The position numbers were made by a program, and so were the translations under genes. A stretch of DNA of 41,893 bases from Desulfovibrio sp. (GTDB lineage: Bacteria > Desulfobacterota > Desulfovibrionia > Desulfovibrionales > Desulfovibrionaceae): the NCBI GenBank assembly GCA_031260725.1, contig JAISKZ010000056.1, forward strand, positions 1 through 41,893, written 5' to 3'. The notes under the pieces were generated by a model. It was given only the letters and a program-made list of their open reading frames with translations. It was not told the origin of the DNA and searched no databases. Of the stretch, positions 9,787-18,736 are shown piece after piece (within the stretch, counting starts at the first letter, position 1; each line of letters starts with the position of its first letter).

Positions 9787-11022
9787 ATGTCACAAATGCG
9801 TTTTGAACTATTTGTGGCTATGCGCTATCTGTTTTCGCGGCGCAGACAGACCTTTATCTATATCATCTCCGTCATGTCCATTCTGGGCGTGGCTCTGGGC
9901 GTCGGCGCGCTGGTAGTGGTGCTCGGCGTGTACAACGGTCTGACCACAGACATGCGCGAAAAAATTCTCGGGGCCAACGCCCACGGCATTGTGCTCTCCC
10001 ACCTTCCCTCCGCCTTTGAACACAATGAAAATTTGACGGAGCGCATTCTCGCCGTTCCCGGCGTCACCGGCGCACTGCCCTTCATCTACGCAGAGGTTAT
10101 GCTTTCCGCCGGCGGGGGGGTCAAGGGCGTTGTCCTACGCGGCATTGACACGCAACAGGCGCCGGAGGTGCTCTCGCTGCTGCGTCAGATGCAGTCCGGC
10201 ACCGCGGCCGACCTGGAACGGGAAGGCGCGCCCGGTATTATCATCGGCGCCGAACTGGCCCGCCGTCTCGGCCTTGTGCCGGGCAGCCGCGTCAACCTGC
10301 TCTCCCCCGCCGGGCAAAAAGGATCCGCCGGCTATTCCCCGCGCATCCGTCCCTTTGAAGTGACAGGCATTTTCAAAACCGGGATGTACGAATACGACTC
10401 GTCGCTCGCCTTTGTGACACTTGCCGCGGCCCGTGATGTTCTGAGCCTGCCGTCGGCCTTTCTTTCCGGCGTGGAAATCACCGTGCGGGACGTGTTCAAA
10501 GCGGACGAAACAGCCGCGCGTCTTGACGGGGCACTCGGCTCGCCCTTTTACGTGCGCACATGGATGGATATGAACGCGAACCTTTTCGCCGCCCTCAAGC
10601 TGGAAAAAGTCGGCATGTTCATCCTGCTGGCCATGGTGGTGCTGATCGGCTCGTTTTCCATCGTCACAAGCCTTGTCATGCTGGTAATGGAAAAAACCCG
10701 CGACATCGCCATCATGATGTCCATGGGCGCCACAAGCGGCATGATACGCCGCATTTTCATGCTTCAGGGCATAACTATCGGCATCACGGGCACGCTGCTC
10801 GGCTATGTTTTCGGCTTGACGCTGGGCTTTCTGCTCAAGCGCTATCAGTTCATCAAATTGCCGGACAACGTCTACACGGTGGATCATCTGCCCATCATCA
10901 TCACAGTTTCAGACGTTGTCATTGTCGGCACGAGCGCTCTGCTGCTCTGTTTTCTCGCCACACTCTACCCTGCCCGTCAGGCGGCGATGCTTGAGCCGGC
11001 CGAAGCGTTGCACTACGAATAG
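9787..11022 (+). CDS. Lipoprotein-releasing ABC transporter permease (LolC/LolE family)
   Basis: N-terminal FELFVAMRYLFSRRRQTFIYIISVMSILGVALGVGALVVVLGVYNG; C-terminal FtsX-like TM region ending YPARQAAMLEPAEALHYE; followed by lolD. Confidence 0.92.
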   Translation: MSQMRFELFVAMRYLFSRRRQTFIYIISVMSILGVALGVGALVVVLGVYNGLTTDMREKILGANAHGIVLSHLPSAFEHNENLTERILAVPGVTGALPFIYAEVMLSAGGGVKGVVLRGIDTQQAPEVLSLLRQMQSGTAADLEREGAPGIIIGAELARRLGLVPGSRVNLLSPAGQKGSAGYSPRIRPFEVTGIFKTGMYEYDSSLAFVTLAAARDVLSLPSAFLSGVEITVRDVFKADETAARLDGALGSPFYVRTWMDMNANLFAALKLEKVGMFILLAMVVLIGSFSIVTSLVMLVMEKTRDIAIMMSMGATSGMIRRIFMLQGITIGITGTLLGYVFGLTLGFLLKRYQFIKLPDNVYTVDHLPIIITVSDVVIVGTSALLLCFLATLYPARQAAMLEPAEALHYE

Positions 11023-11024
11023 CC

Positions 11025-11711
11025 ATGGCAGGGATCTATACATTTGCCGACGTGGGGAAAAAATTTGCCGATATGGGGGAAAATCTTGAAATTTTCAAGA
11101 ATATCAACTTAATCGTGGAAGAAGGAGAAGCCCTTGCCGTTGTGGGGGCTTCAGGTTCCGGCAAATCCACCCTCTTGCATCTTATGGGGGCTCTTGATAC
11201 TCCAAGCAGTGGGCAAGTGCTGTTTGACGGCAGAGACATGGCGGACATGCGCCGCAATGAAAAAGCCGTCTTCCGCAACAAAACCCTGGGCTTTGTTTTT
11301 CAGTTTCACCATCTGTTGCCGGAATTTTCCGCGCTGGAAAACGTGGCGATGCCGGCCGTTATCGGCGGAGCGCGCCCTGCCGACGCCCTGCAGGAGGCTG
11401 TAACCCTGCTTGAGCAAATGGGGCTCGGCGAACGGGCGAACAGCAAGACATCCACGCTCTCCGGCGGCGAGCGGCAAAGGGTGGCCATTGCCCGCGCTGT
11501 TTTTTTACGCCCCCGCGTCCTTTTGGCCGACGAACCCACCGGCAATCTGGACGAAAGCGCCGGAGAGCGCGCGGGAGCGCTGCTGCGCGAACTCAACCGC
11601 AAGCGCAACATGACCCTGGTGGTCGTCACACATAACCGCGATCTGGCCGCAGGCATGGATCGCGTGATGGAATTAAAAGCCGGGAAGCTGCAGCAGCAGG
11701 AATGGATTTGA
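11025..11711 (+). CDS. lolD: Lipoprotein-releasing ABC transporter ATP-binding protein LolD
   Basis: Walker A GASGSGKSTLLHLMGALD, signature TLSGGERQRVAIARA, Walker B VLLADEPTGNLD. Confidence 0.94.
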   Translation: MAGIYTFADVGKKFADMGENLEIFKNINLIVEEGEALAVVGASGSGKSTLLHLMGALDTPSSGQVLFDGRDMADMRRNEKAVFRNKTLGFVFQFHHLLPEFSALENVAMPAVIGGARPADALQEAVTLLEQMGLGERANSKTSTLSGGERQRVAIARAVFLRPRVLLADEPTGNLDESAGERAGALLRELNRKRNMTLVVVTHNRDLAAGMDRVMELKAGKLQQQEWI

Positions 11712-11736
11712 CGGATCTATAGTACGGGGACATCGT

Positions 11737-14484
11737 ATGAAAAAAGGTATATCCAACGCACTGTTCAAGGCCCTTTGTTACATGACCCTCGTGTGCGCCA
11801 TGCAAACAGGTTTGCCGTCCGGCGCCCTTGGCGCGCCGGATACAGTGCTGATTTTGCCCTTTCAGGCAAACGCCGGGCCGGCAATGCCCAACGCCGCGCA
11901 TGACGTGCCGCAGCTGATCGCCACGCAACTGGAACAGCACGGCCTGTCAGCCGTCCCCATGAATCGCGCGGCCGCCCTGGTCTCGCGGGCGGGGGGCAAC
12001 ATCAATCTGGCTGCCGCGCGCGACATGGGTCGCCAGGCCGGGGCAAGCCTTGTCATTTACGGCAGCTTTAATCAGCTGGGTGACGGTTTTGCCTTGGATA
12101 CGCGCATTGTTCCCGTTAATGAAGGCGGCTCAGTGCCGGCGGCTTTTGAACGCGGCTCGCTGACGGCGCTGACGGAATGTGCGGACGCCATAGCCGGCCG
12201 CGCTGCGGGCATGCTCAGCGCGACAGAGCAGCCCGCGGAAAAAGGCCCTGCCGCGCTCATACCGATGAGAACGCCAAACGCGGACGGCGGCATTGCCGAT
12301 GTGCAAATACGCGGCATGAAGGTTATGGACCCGGATATCGTGCTCATGCGCATGACTATCCGCAAGGGCGACAAGCCGGACGCCAACGCCGTCAATGAAG
12401 AAGTCAAACGCATATGGGACATGGGCTATTTCAGCGACGTGCAGGCCGGCATGGAAGGCAATATGTTGATTTTTACCGTGAAGGAAAAGCCGCGCATCGA
12501 CAATATTATGGTGGAAGGTTCCCACAATGTGGACAAGGACGATGTGCTGGCCGCAATGTCCACCAAAACAGGCAGCACGCTCAACGAACAGATGCTCTCA
12601 GACGATTTGCAAAAAATCACAGAAATGTACCGTAAGGAGGGCTATTACCTCGCCAAGGCCACATACAGGCTGGAAGACCGCGCCGGTGGACAGAGCACGG
12701 TGCTTGTCATTTCCGTCACAGAGGGCAACAAGCTCTATATCAAGGAAGTGAAGATCGACGGGCTCAAGGAACTCAAGCAGGGCGACATGAAGGACTATAT
12801 GGCCCTGCGCCCGCACAATCTCTTGTCCTGGTTCACCGGCACGGGAACCCTCAAGGAAGAATACCTGGAACGCGACACAAACGCCATTGCCGCCTTTGGT
12901 CTGAACGAAGGCTTTGTGGACATACAGGTTGCCGCCCCGTTGGTGGAATACAAGCCGGACGGCATACACATTACCTTCAACGTGCAGGAAGGACAGCGCT
13001 ACGCTGTCCGCGACGTCAAATTTGCCGGCGATGTCATAGACAGCGAAGAGAAGATGCTCGACGTGATCGAAATGGACAATCACCAAAAGTCGGACAAATA
13101 TTTCTCCTTGACCGTCATGCAGGAAGATTCCAAACGCCTGACAGACTATTACGCCGATTACGGCTACGCTTTCGCCGAAGTGGACACGAGGGTGATCAAA
13201 GCCGACGACGGCTCCCCGCTGCTGGACGTTGGCTACATCATCACAAAAAAACAAAAGGTGTTTATCCGTCGTCTCACGGTGGAAGGCAATGTAAAAACGC
13301 GCGACAACGTCATTCTGCGTGAAATGCGCTTCGGCGACGGCGACATGTATGAAGGCGCGAAACTGCGCCGTTCCACCGAGCGTCTGAACCGCCTGCGCTA
13401 CTTCTCCGCGGTGGATACGGAACTCATCCCCACCGGCCAGGACGACGAGGTGGATTTGAAGGTCAAAGTCAAGGAAACGAACACCGGTGCGCTTATGGGC
13501 GGCATCGGATACTCCACGTACTACGACGTCGGCCTCACCGCTTCCGTTATGGAACGCAACCTCTTCGGCCGCGGCTACTGGCTGCAGCTCCAGGGCTTCT
13601 TCTCCTGGCGGCGCACATCCGGCATGCTTTCGTTCACCAACCCGCGCCTCTATGACACAGACCTCTCCGTCGGCAACGACCTCTATTACATCCACGACTA
13701 CTGGGACGACTTCACCAAGGATACTCTGGGCGACACCATACGCTTTGCCTACCCCATCGGCGAATACACCTCCGTCGGCGTCAGCTACCGCCTGGAACGC
13801 TATGACCTGTATGACGTGTCCGACAATTCCTCGCCCTACATCTCCGACTACAAGGGCACAAACTGGACAAGCGCCATCTCGGGCCGCATCCTGCGCGACA
13901 CAACGGACTTCAAGGAACGCCCAACAAAGGGCACCATTGCCCGGCTCTGGGCGGAATACGGCGGCGGCGGCATCGGCGGCACAGACAACTTCGTCAAGGC
14001 TATGGCGGACTGGCAGGGGTTCTGGTCGTTCAATCCGCAAAACACCATCCATGTGCGCGGGCGTCTGGGCGGCGTGTTTCAGAACACCAATGAGAGGGTG
14101 CCGGTATTTGAACGCTTCTGGCTTGGCGGCATGGATACCATACGCGGTTACTCCTACTCCGACATTTCGCCGCGCGACTACAGATACGGCGGCGAACACG
14201 TCGGCGGTGACCGCATGGGCGTCTTCAATCTGGAGTATATCTGGACCTTTGAAAAAGAAATCGGGCTCGCGCTTGTGCCCTTTCTTGACGGTGGCTTCAA
14301 TATCGACCAGAAAACCATGGGATCGGATTTGCACAAATACTTTGTGTACTCCACAGGCCTAGAACTGCGCTGGCGTTCGCCCATGGGCGATCTGCGCATC
14401 GCTTACGGCTTTCCGCTGTCTGATGATTATGACAAGGAGAGAGAATCGGGACGGCTTGAGTTCAGCATGGGCCAGTTCTTTTAG
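11737..14484 (+). CDS. bamA: Outer membrane protein assembly factor BamA with an extra N-terminal periplasmic domain
   Basis: POTRA repeats (VQIRGMKVMDPD..., IMVEGSHNVDKDDV, IKEVKIDGLKELKQGDM, RLTVEGNVKTRDNVILREM), Omp85 barrel with FWLGGMDTIRGYSY (VRGY-like) and terminal F. About 150 aa precede the first POTRA. Confidence 0.94.
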   Translation: MKKGISNALFKALCYMTLVCAMQTGLPSGALGAPDTVLILPFQANAGPAMPNAAHDVPQLIATQLEQHGLSAVPMNRAAALVSRAGGNINLAAARDMGRQAGASLVIYGSFNQLGDGFALDTRIVPVNEGGSVPAAFERGSLTALTECADAIAGRAAGMLSATEQPAEKGPAALIPMRTPNADGGIADVQIRGMKVMDPDIVLMRMTIRKGDKPDANAVNEEVKRIWDMGYFSDVQAGMEGNMLIFTVKEKPRIDNIMVEGSHNVDKDDVLAAMSTKTGSTLNEQMLSDDLQKITEMYRKEGYYLAKATYRLEDRAGGQSTVLVISVTEGNKLYIKEVKIDGLKELKQGDMKDYMALRPHNLLSWFTGTGTLKEEYLERDTNAIAAFGLNEGFVDIQVAAPLVEYKPDGIHITFNVQEGQRYAVRDVKFAGDVIDSEEKMLDVIEMDNHQKSDKYFSLTVMQEDSKRLTDYYADYGYAFAEVDTRVIKADDGSPLLDVGYIITKKQKVFIRRLTVEGNVKTRDNVILREMRFGDGDMYEGAKLRRSTERLNRLRYFSAVDTELIPTGQDDEVDLKVKVKETNTGALMGGIGYSTYYDVGLTASVMERNLFGRGYWLQLQGFFSWRRTSGMLSFTNPRLYDTDLSVGNDLYYIHDYWDDFTKDTLGDTIRFAYPIGEYTSVGVSYRLERYDLYDVSDNSSPYISDYKGTNWTSAISGRILRDTTDFKERPTKGTIARLWAEYGGGGIGGTDNFVKAMADWQGFWSFNPQNTIHVRGRLGGVFQNTNERVPVFERFWLGGMDTIRGYSYSDISPRDYRYGGEHVGGDRMGVFNLEYIWTFEKEIGLALVPFLDGGFNIDQKTMGSDLHKYFVYSTGLELRWRSPMGDLRIAYGFPLSDDYDKERESGRLEFSMGQFF

Positions 14485-14507
14485 AACCGGCGCCCGCCCG
14501 ACATCTT

Positions 14508-14549
14508 CAGGGCCTTTTCACATTTCAATGTGAAGAGGCCCTGTTTTTT
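14508..14549 (+). terminator. Rho-independent terminator after bamA
   Basis: cagggccttttcacatttcaatgtgaagaggccctgtttttt: long hairpin plus T6. Confidence 0.88.
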
Positions 14550-14579
14550 CCACAAAAACGACATAGTCCCATGCAGAAA

Positions 14580-15371
14580 TTATCCTGCTCTTTTTTTGTC
14601 TGCCCGGAACAAAAGCCACAGGCCGATGCCGATCAGCGGAAGACAAAGAATCTGCCCCATTGTCAGCCAGCCAAAGGCCAGATACCCCAACTGGGCGTCT
14701 GGAACGCGAACAAATTCCACACAAAAACGCGCCAGACCATAACCTGCGGCAAACAGGCCCGACACGGCACCTGTTTTGCGCGGCCTTGAGGAATACGCCC
14801 ACAGCAGAGCAAAAAGCACAAGGCCTTCCAGAAAGGCTTCGTACAACTGTGAAGGATGCCGCGGCCAAGGCCCTCCACCAGGGAAAATAACTGCCCAGGG
14901 CACATCGCTGACCTTGCCCCACAACTCGCTGTTGATAAAATTGCCGATCCGGCCGAAAAACAGGCCCGGCGGCACAAGCGGCGCCACAAAATCCGAGACT
15001 GCCAGAAACGGCTTTCCCCGGCTGCGCGCAAACCAGGCAAAGGCCAGAAGCACGCCCAGCAGACCGCCATGAAAAGACATGCCGCCATTCCACAAACGCA
15101 GTATTTCCCACGGCTCGCGGATATACGCCGCAAGATCATAAAAAAGCACATACCCCAAACGCCCGCCCACAATAACGCCCAGCATGGCGCAAGTCAGCAA
15201 GTCCTCCACAGCCGTCGGCGGCCATGTCGGCACAGAACGGGAGGCACGCCGACGCCCCAGAGCCCACCCGGCGGCAAAACCGAAAAGATACATGAGGCCG
15301 TACCAGCGCACATGCATGCCACCCAAGGAAAAAACGACAGGATCAACAGGAAAAAAGTTCATCTCTTCCAT
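14580..15371 (-). CDS. lgt: Prolipoprotein diacylglyceryl transferase
   Basis: VRWYGLMYLFGF, WNGGMSFHGGLLGV, GRIGNFINSELWGK, PRHPSQLYEAFLEG. Confidence 0.96.
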   Translation of the reverse strand: MEEMNFFPVDPVVFSLGGMHVRWYGLMYLFGFAAGWALGRRRASRSVPTWPPTAVEDLLTCAMLGVIVGGRLGYVLFYDLAAYIREPWEILRLWNGGMSFHGGLLGVLLAFAWFARSRGKPFLAVSDFVAPLVPPGLFFGRIGNFINSELWGKVSDVPWAVIFPGGGPWPRHPSQLYEAFLEGLVLFALLWAYSSRPRKTGAVSGLFAAGYGLARFCVEFVRVPDAQLGYLAFGWLTMGQILCLPLIGIGLWLLFRADKKRAG

Positions 15372-15853
15372 TCCGGCGCAATAAATTCCCCGCTTTTGCC
15401 CCCGCTTTTATGGAGCAGACGCACCCGGCTGATAACGATGTCGCGCTGAAAAACCTTGCACATGTCATAGATAATCGCAGCGGCTGTCTGTGCGGCGACA
15501 ATGGCCTCCATTTCCACTCCGGTAACGCCTGTGGCGCGGGTTTCCGCCTTAACGCGAACTTGCGGCGGATTGTCGTGCACTTCAAAATTGATGTCGACAA
15601 ACATCAGCTTCACGGGATGACACAAGGGTATGAGGTCACTCGTGCGTTTTGCCGCCATAATCCCGCCGATTTTGGCGCATGTCAGAGCATCTCCCTTGGG
15701 CAGTGCCGATTTTTTAAGCAGTTCCAGCGTGGCCGGAGCGAGATCCACCACAGCTTCGGCAACGGCCTTGCGTCGGGTCTCCAGTTTTGCTCCCACATCC
15801 ACCATGGTCACATTGCCCTGCGCGTCCATATGCGAAAAATGATGCTGCGTCAC
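15359..15853 (-). CDS. moaC: Cyclic pyranopterin monophosphate synthase MoaC
   Basis: MVDVGAKLETRRKAVAEA, GIMAAKRTSDLIPLCHPVKL, GVEMEAIVAAQTAAAIIYDMCK. GTG start at 15853 preceded by ggagg. Confidence 0.93.
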   Translation of the reverse strand: MTQHHFSHMDAQGNVTMVDVGAKLETRRKAVAEAVVDLAPATLELLKKSALPKGDALTCAKIGGIMAAKRTSDLIPLCHPVKLMFVDINFEVHDNPPQVRVKAETRATGVTGVEMEAIVAAQTAAAIIYDMCKVFQRDIVISRVRLLHKSGGKSGEFIAPEWKR

Positions 15854-15952
15854 AGCGCCTCCGGAATAACAGGCGTTTGCCCGGCGCCAATTGGCGCCGG
15901 CCGGTCTATACATGTGAAGATTAGTGGATAACATGCTTGTCTTGGCTTACGG

Positions 15953-17023
15953 TCATTCATCTTTTGCTCTCGTTATTGTTGACGCCGACGTTTTTTTTTG
16001 AGAGTTGCGGTTGCCGGCCGGCGCGTTTGCTCCAGATCCCCGCAACGTCTTGGCTTGCGCACGCAAAACGGCCTGTGCGTCCTGATCGCCGTTCTGCGCC
16101 GCCAGACGGTACCAGCGGGAGGCTTCGCTCAGGTTGCGGGGCACACCCGTGCCCTGCTCATACATGACTCCAAGACTATACTGGGCCGCAGGTTCGTTCT
16201 GGGACGACGCCTTGCGGTAAAATTCCACAGCCTTGTTGTAATCCTGCGGCACGCCCCGTCCCTGTTCATACATAAAGCCCAAGTTGTACTGCGCCTCGGC
16301 AGAACCCCGTTCGGCGGCCCTGGCATACCACTGCACGGCCTTGGTCACGTCCTGGGGATATCCCCGCCCTTCGGCGTACATATAGGCCAGATTGTTCTGG
16401 GCTTTGACATGTTCCTGTTCAGCGGCTCTGGCAAACCAGTGCGCGGCTTTGGTGTCGCTCTGGTTTTCGCCCTTGCTGTTCAGATATATCCAACCGAGAG
16501 AATATTGCGCTTGGGCAAGGCCCTGATTGGCGGCGCGACTGTGCCAGTCGACAGCCGCGTTTTCATCCCTGGTCACGCCGCGGCCGTAAGCATAAAGAGA
16601 TCCAAGACTGTGCTGCGCCATGGCGTGCCCCTGTTCTGCGGCTTTGTGCAACCAGCGCACTGCCTCTTTATAATTGCGGCGTATGCCGACGCCTGAGGCC
16701 AAAGCCGCGCCGAAAGCATACCTGGCGCTGGTATCGCCTTTTTCCGCCCCCTGACGAAACAGTTGCACGGCATGCTGCTCATTCTTTTGAACGCCTTTGC
16801 CTTCAAGAAATAAGAGCCCGAGCACATAGAGGGCTTCCGCATTGCCGGCATCCGCGGAGGCATTGAGCAAGGATGCCGCCTTGGTGTAGTCTTCCCAGTC
16901 AATGGCCTGCTGAGCTTCGCGTAGCGGGCCATTGTCGTCCGCGCGGCTGATTGCTGGTTCACAAAAAAGACAGAACCATACAGCAAACAGCGCCACTCCA
17001 AAAAATTTTGATATCTTTGTCAT
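15953..17023 (-). CDS. Secreted Sel1-like repeat (SLR) protein
   Basis: Signal peptide plus about 7 SLRs of type AQYNLGFMYEQGRGVPQDYNKAVEFYRKA. ATG overlaps the upstream stop (ATGA). Confidence 0.9.
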   Translation of the reverse strand: MTKISKFFGVALFAVWFCLFCEPAISRADDNGPLREAQQAIDWEDYTKAASLLNASADAGNAEALYVLGLLFLEGKGVQKNEQHAVQLFRQGAEKGDTSARYAFGAALASGVGIRRNYKEAVRWLHKAAEQGHAMAQHSLGSLYAYGRGVTRDENAAVDWHSRAANQGLAQAQYSLGWIYLNSKGENQSDTKAAHWFARAAEQEHVKAQNNLAYMYAEGRGYPQDVTKAVQWYARAAERGSAEAQYNLGFMYEQGRGVPQDYNKAVEFYRKASSQNEPAAQYSLGVMYEQGTGVPRNLSEASRWYRLAAQNGDQDAQAVLRAQAKTLRGSGANAPAGNRNSQKKTSASTITRAKDE

Positions 17024-18729
17024 AGCTTCGCCAGTGTGTTTACCCAACAGTCATTTTCACTGCCTGCGACAGTCATGGCATATCGTGCGCAATACTGTCG
17101 CCGGGCGGCCTGCACGGTTTCGCCCTTCCACCAGTCTGGTGCGTCGTCAAAAACACTGTTGACTTTGGCCGCGGCTTCTTCCGGGCCGGCGTGCAGAATA
17201 CCTGCCTCTGCCAGAACGCCCAGCAACTCCTCGTGTTCCGACGTCTGCGGCCACGCATCACGCGACCAGTACAGGACTGTAGGCGCGTCAGCAGCCAGAG
17301 CTTCCAGCATGGTGGTACCGGGGTGGTCGATAACAAACACGCGGCAGCGCAGCATCTGCCGCGTGAGCGGTCCTGTGCAGAGCTGTACGCGCGGGAATCG
17401 CGGCAACAGCCAGTCCGCGTCTTTGAGGGTTCCCGGCACCGGGAAATAAGGGCGATACAGAGCGCGTGAATGCAAATCTCTCTTCAGGGCTGTGAAAAAA
17501 CGTGCTTTGTCGTTGCGGTAGCCCAACAGTTGCAATGGAGTCGGCCAGCTGTCCAACCGGTAGGCAAACAAGGGCATTTCCGTGCCCACAAAGAGCAGAC
17601 GCTTCCCCCCTGCGCCCTTCCAGCGCCCGGCAATCCGAGCGACCTGCGGATAAGGCAGGCTGATGAAGTTGCCCCTGCAGCCGGAGTGTTCATTCCAGCC
17701 CCAAGTGGCAAAGGCGTGCTGGCTGTATTCCACCACGGCGCTGAGGCAGGCGACGCGCGCCTGCCCATAGCCGCTGCCGTGCTGCACATACATCAGGCGG
17801 TTGCCGCGCCCGCGCCAGACGGCCAATTTTTGCCGGTAAACCGTATCTTCATAAGCCAGAACGCTGGCGACGCGCAGGCGGGGGGCTGTGCGGCTTTTGC
17901 GCAAGACGCGCGGGTGCTCAAGACGCGTGAATGATTCCGGCAGCGCCGCCCAAAAAATCGCCAGGGGGTCCAGCGGCAAATGCGCGTCTGCGCCTGTGGC
18001 GGCGGCACCGAATGTGGCGGTCAGCGGCATGGATCGGTCTTGCCCCCGACTTGTGTGTGCAAGAGCGAGCGAAAAACGCAAACTCTGCCACAGGCTCACG
18101 CCTTTGAGACGCGGAAAAGGCAAACGCAACAGAATCCGTCTCGCCCAGTGTTTAACGCGCTCATTCAAAGCCGGCGGGGCGGGATTTCCATACACCCTGT
18201 TGACAGGAGGCAGGTATTCCCTACGCCAGGCAGTGGGCCAGCAAACCTCCAGCAGGCGGGAGAAAAGCCAGTGATTGAAAGAAATACCCAGCGAACCGTA
18301 CAGGGTGAAATCATGTTCGCCGGCAAAGCGGAAGGCACAGTTTTCCGGCAACAGGGGCACACGCAGGGGCAAGTCGCCCCAAGCCCCTGTCATGGCCTTG
18401 ACGCGTTGCCAGCGATCAGCTATCTGCCGGGCCACGTCAACGCCCCAGGGCGCGAGCAGGGTTTCCCAGTAGGCGTCCGGCAAAGCCGCGCTGTGCGGAC
18501 AAAGCCGGGCGGCAAGAGCGGGCAGGTTGTCGGCAAAGATAGCGCAGGCATCTCTGGCTGTCTGCGCGAGAATATTGACGTCGCGCAACGGTTCCGGCGC
18601 GAACTGAAAACTGTTTTCCCAGCCGGAGAACAATTCTTCCCGACCTGCAAAACACCAAGGACCGGCTGCCCGAAAATGTTCCGGCTGGGCTCCTTCCGGC
18701 ATGCGCCCCAGAATCAGCGTGGCTTCCAT
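17020..18729 (-). CDS. LIC12162-family transferase-like protein (surface polysaccharide/nonulosonate context)
   Basis: YWETLLAPWGVDVARQIADRWQRVK, YVQHGSGYGQ, FVIDHPGTTMLEALAADAPTVLYW resemble the LIC12162 family pattern; located 8 nt after the NeuB-type gene. Confidence 0.55.
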   Translation of the reverse strand: MEATLILGRMPEGAQPEHFRAAGPWCFAGREELFSGWENSFQFAPEPLRDVNILAQTARDACAIFADNLPALAARLCPHSAALPDAYWETLLAPWGVDVARQIADRWQRVKAMTGAWGDLPLRVPLLPENCAFRFAGEHDFTLYGSLGISFNHWLFSRLLEVCWPTAWRREYLPPVNRVYGNPAPPALNERVKHWARRILLRLPFPRLKGVSLWQSLRFSLALAHTSRGQDRSMPLTATFGAAATGADAHLPLDPLAIFWAALPESFTRLEHPRVLRKSRTAPRLRVASVLAYEDTVYRQKLAVWRGRGNRLMYVQHGSGYGQARVACLSAVVEYSQHAFATWGWNEHSGCRGNFISLPYPQVARIAGRWKGAGGKRLLFVGTEMPLFAYRLDSWPTPLQLLGYRNDKARFFTALKRDLHSRALYRPYFPVPGTLKDADWLLPRFPRVQLCTGPLTRQMLRCRVFVIDHPGTTMLEALAADAPTVLYWSRDAWPQTSEHEELLGVLAEAGILHAGPEEAAAKVNSVFDDAPDWWKGETVQAARRQYCARYAMTVAGSENDCWVNTLAKL

Positions 18730-18736
18730 GGCACGT

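Noticed and set aside
10135-10887. 250-aa His-rich minus-strand ORF
   Set aside because: Antisense to the LolC/E gene; the His/Glu/Asp richness is a codon-shadow artefact.
12598-14334. 578-aa minus-strand ORF antisense to bamA
   Set aside because: Antisense shadow of a GC-rich gene; the product has no recognisable domain and bamA on the plus strand is unambiguous.
15998-16696. 232-aa plus-strand ORF with repeating pattern
   Set aside because: Shadow of the Sel1 repeats on the opposite strand.
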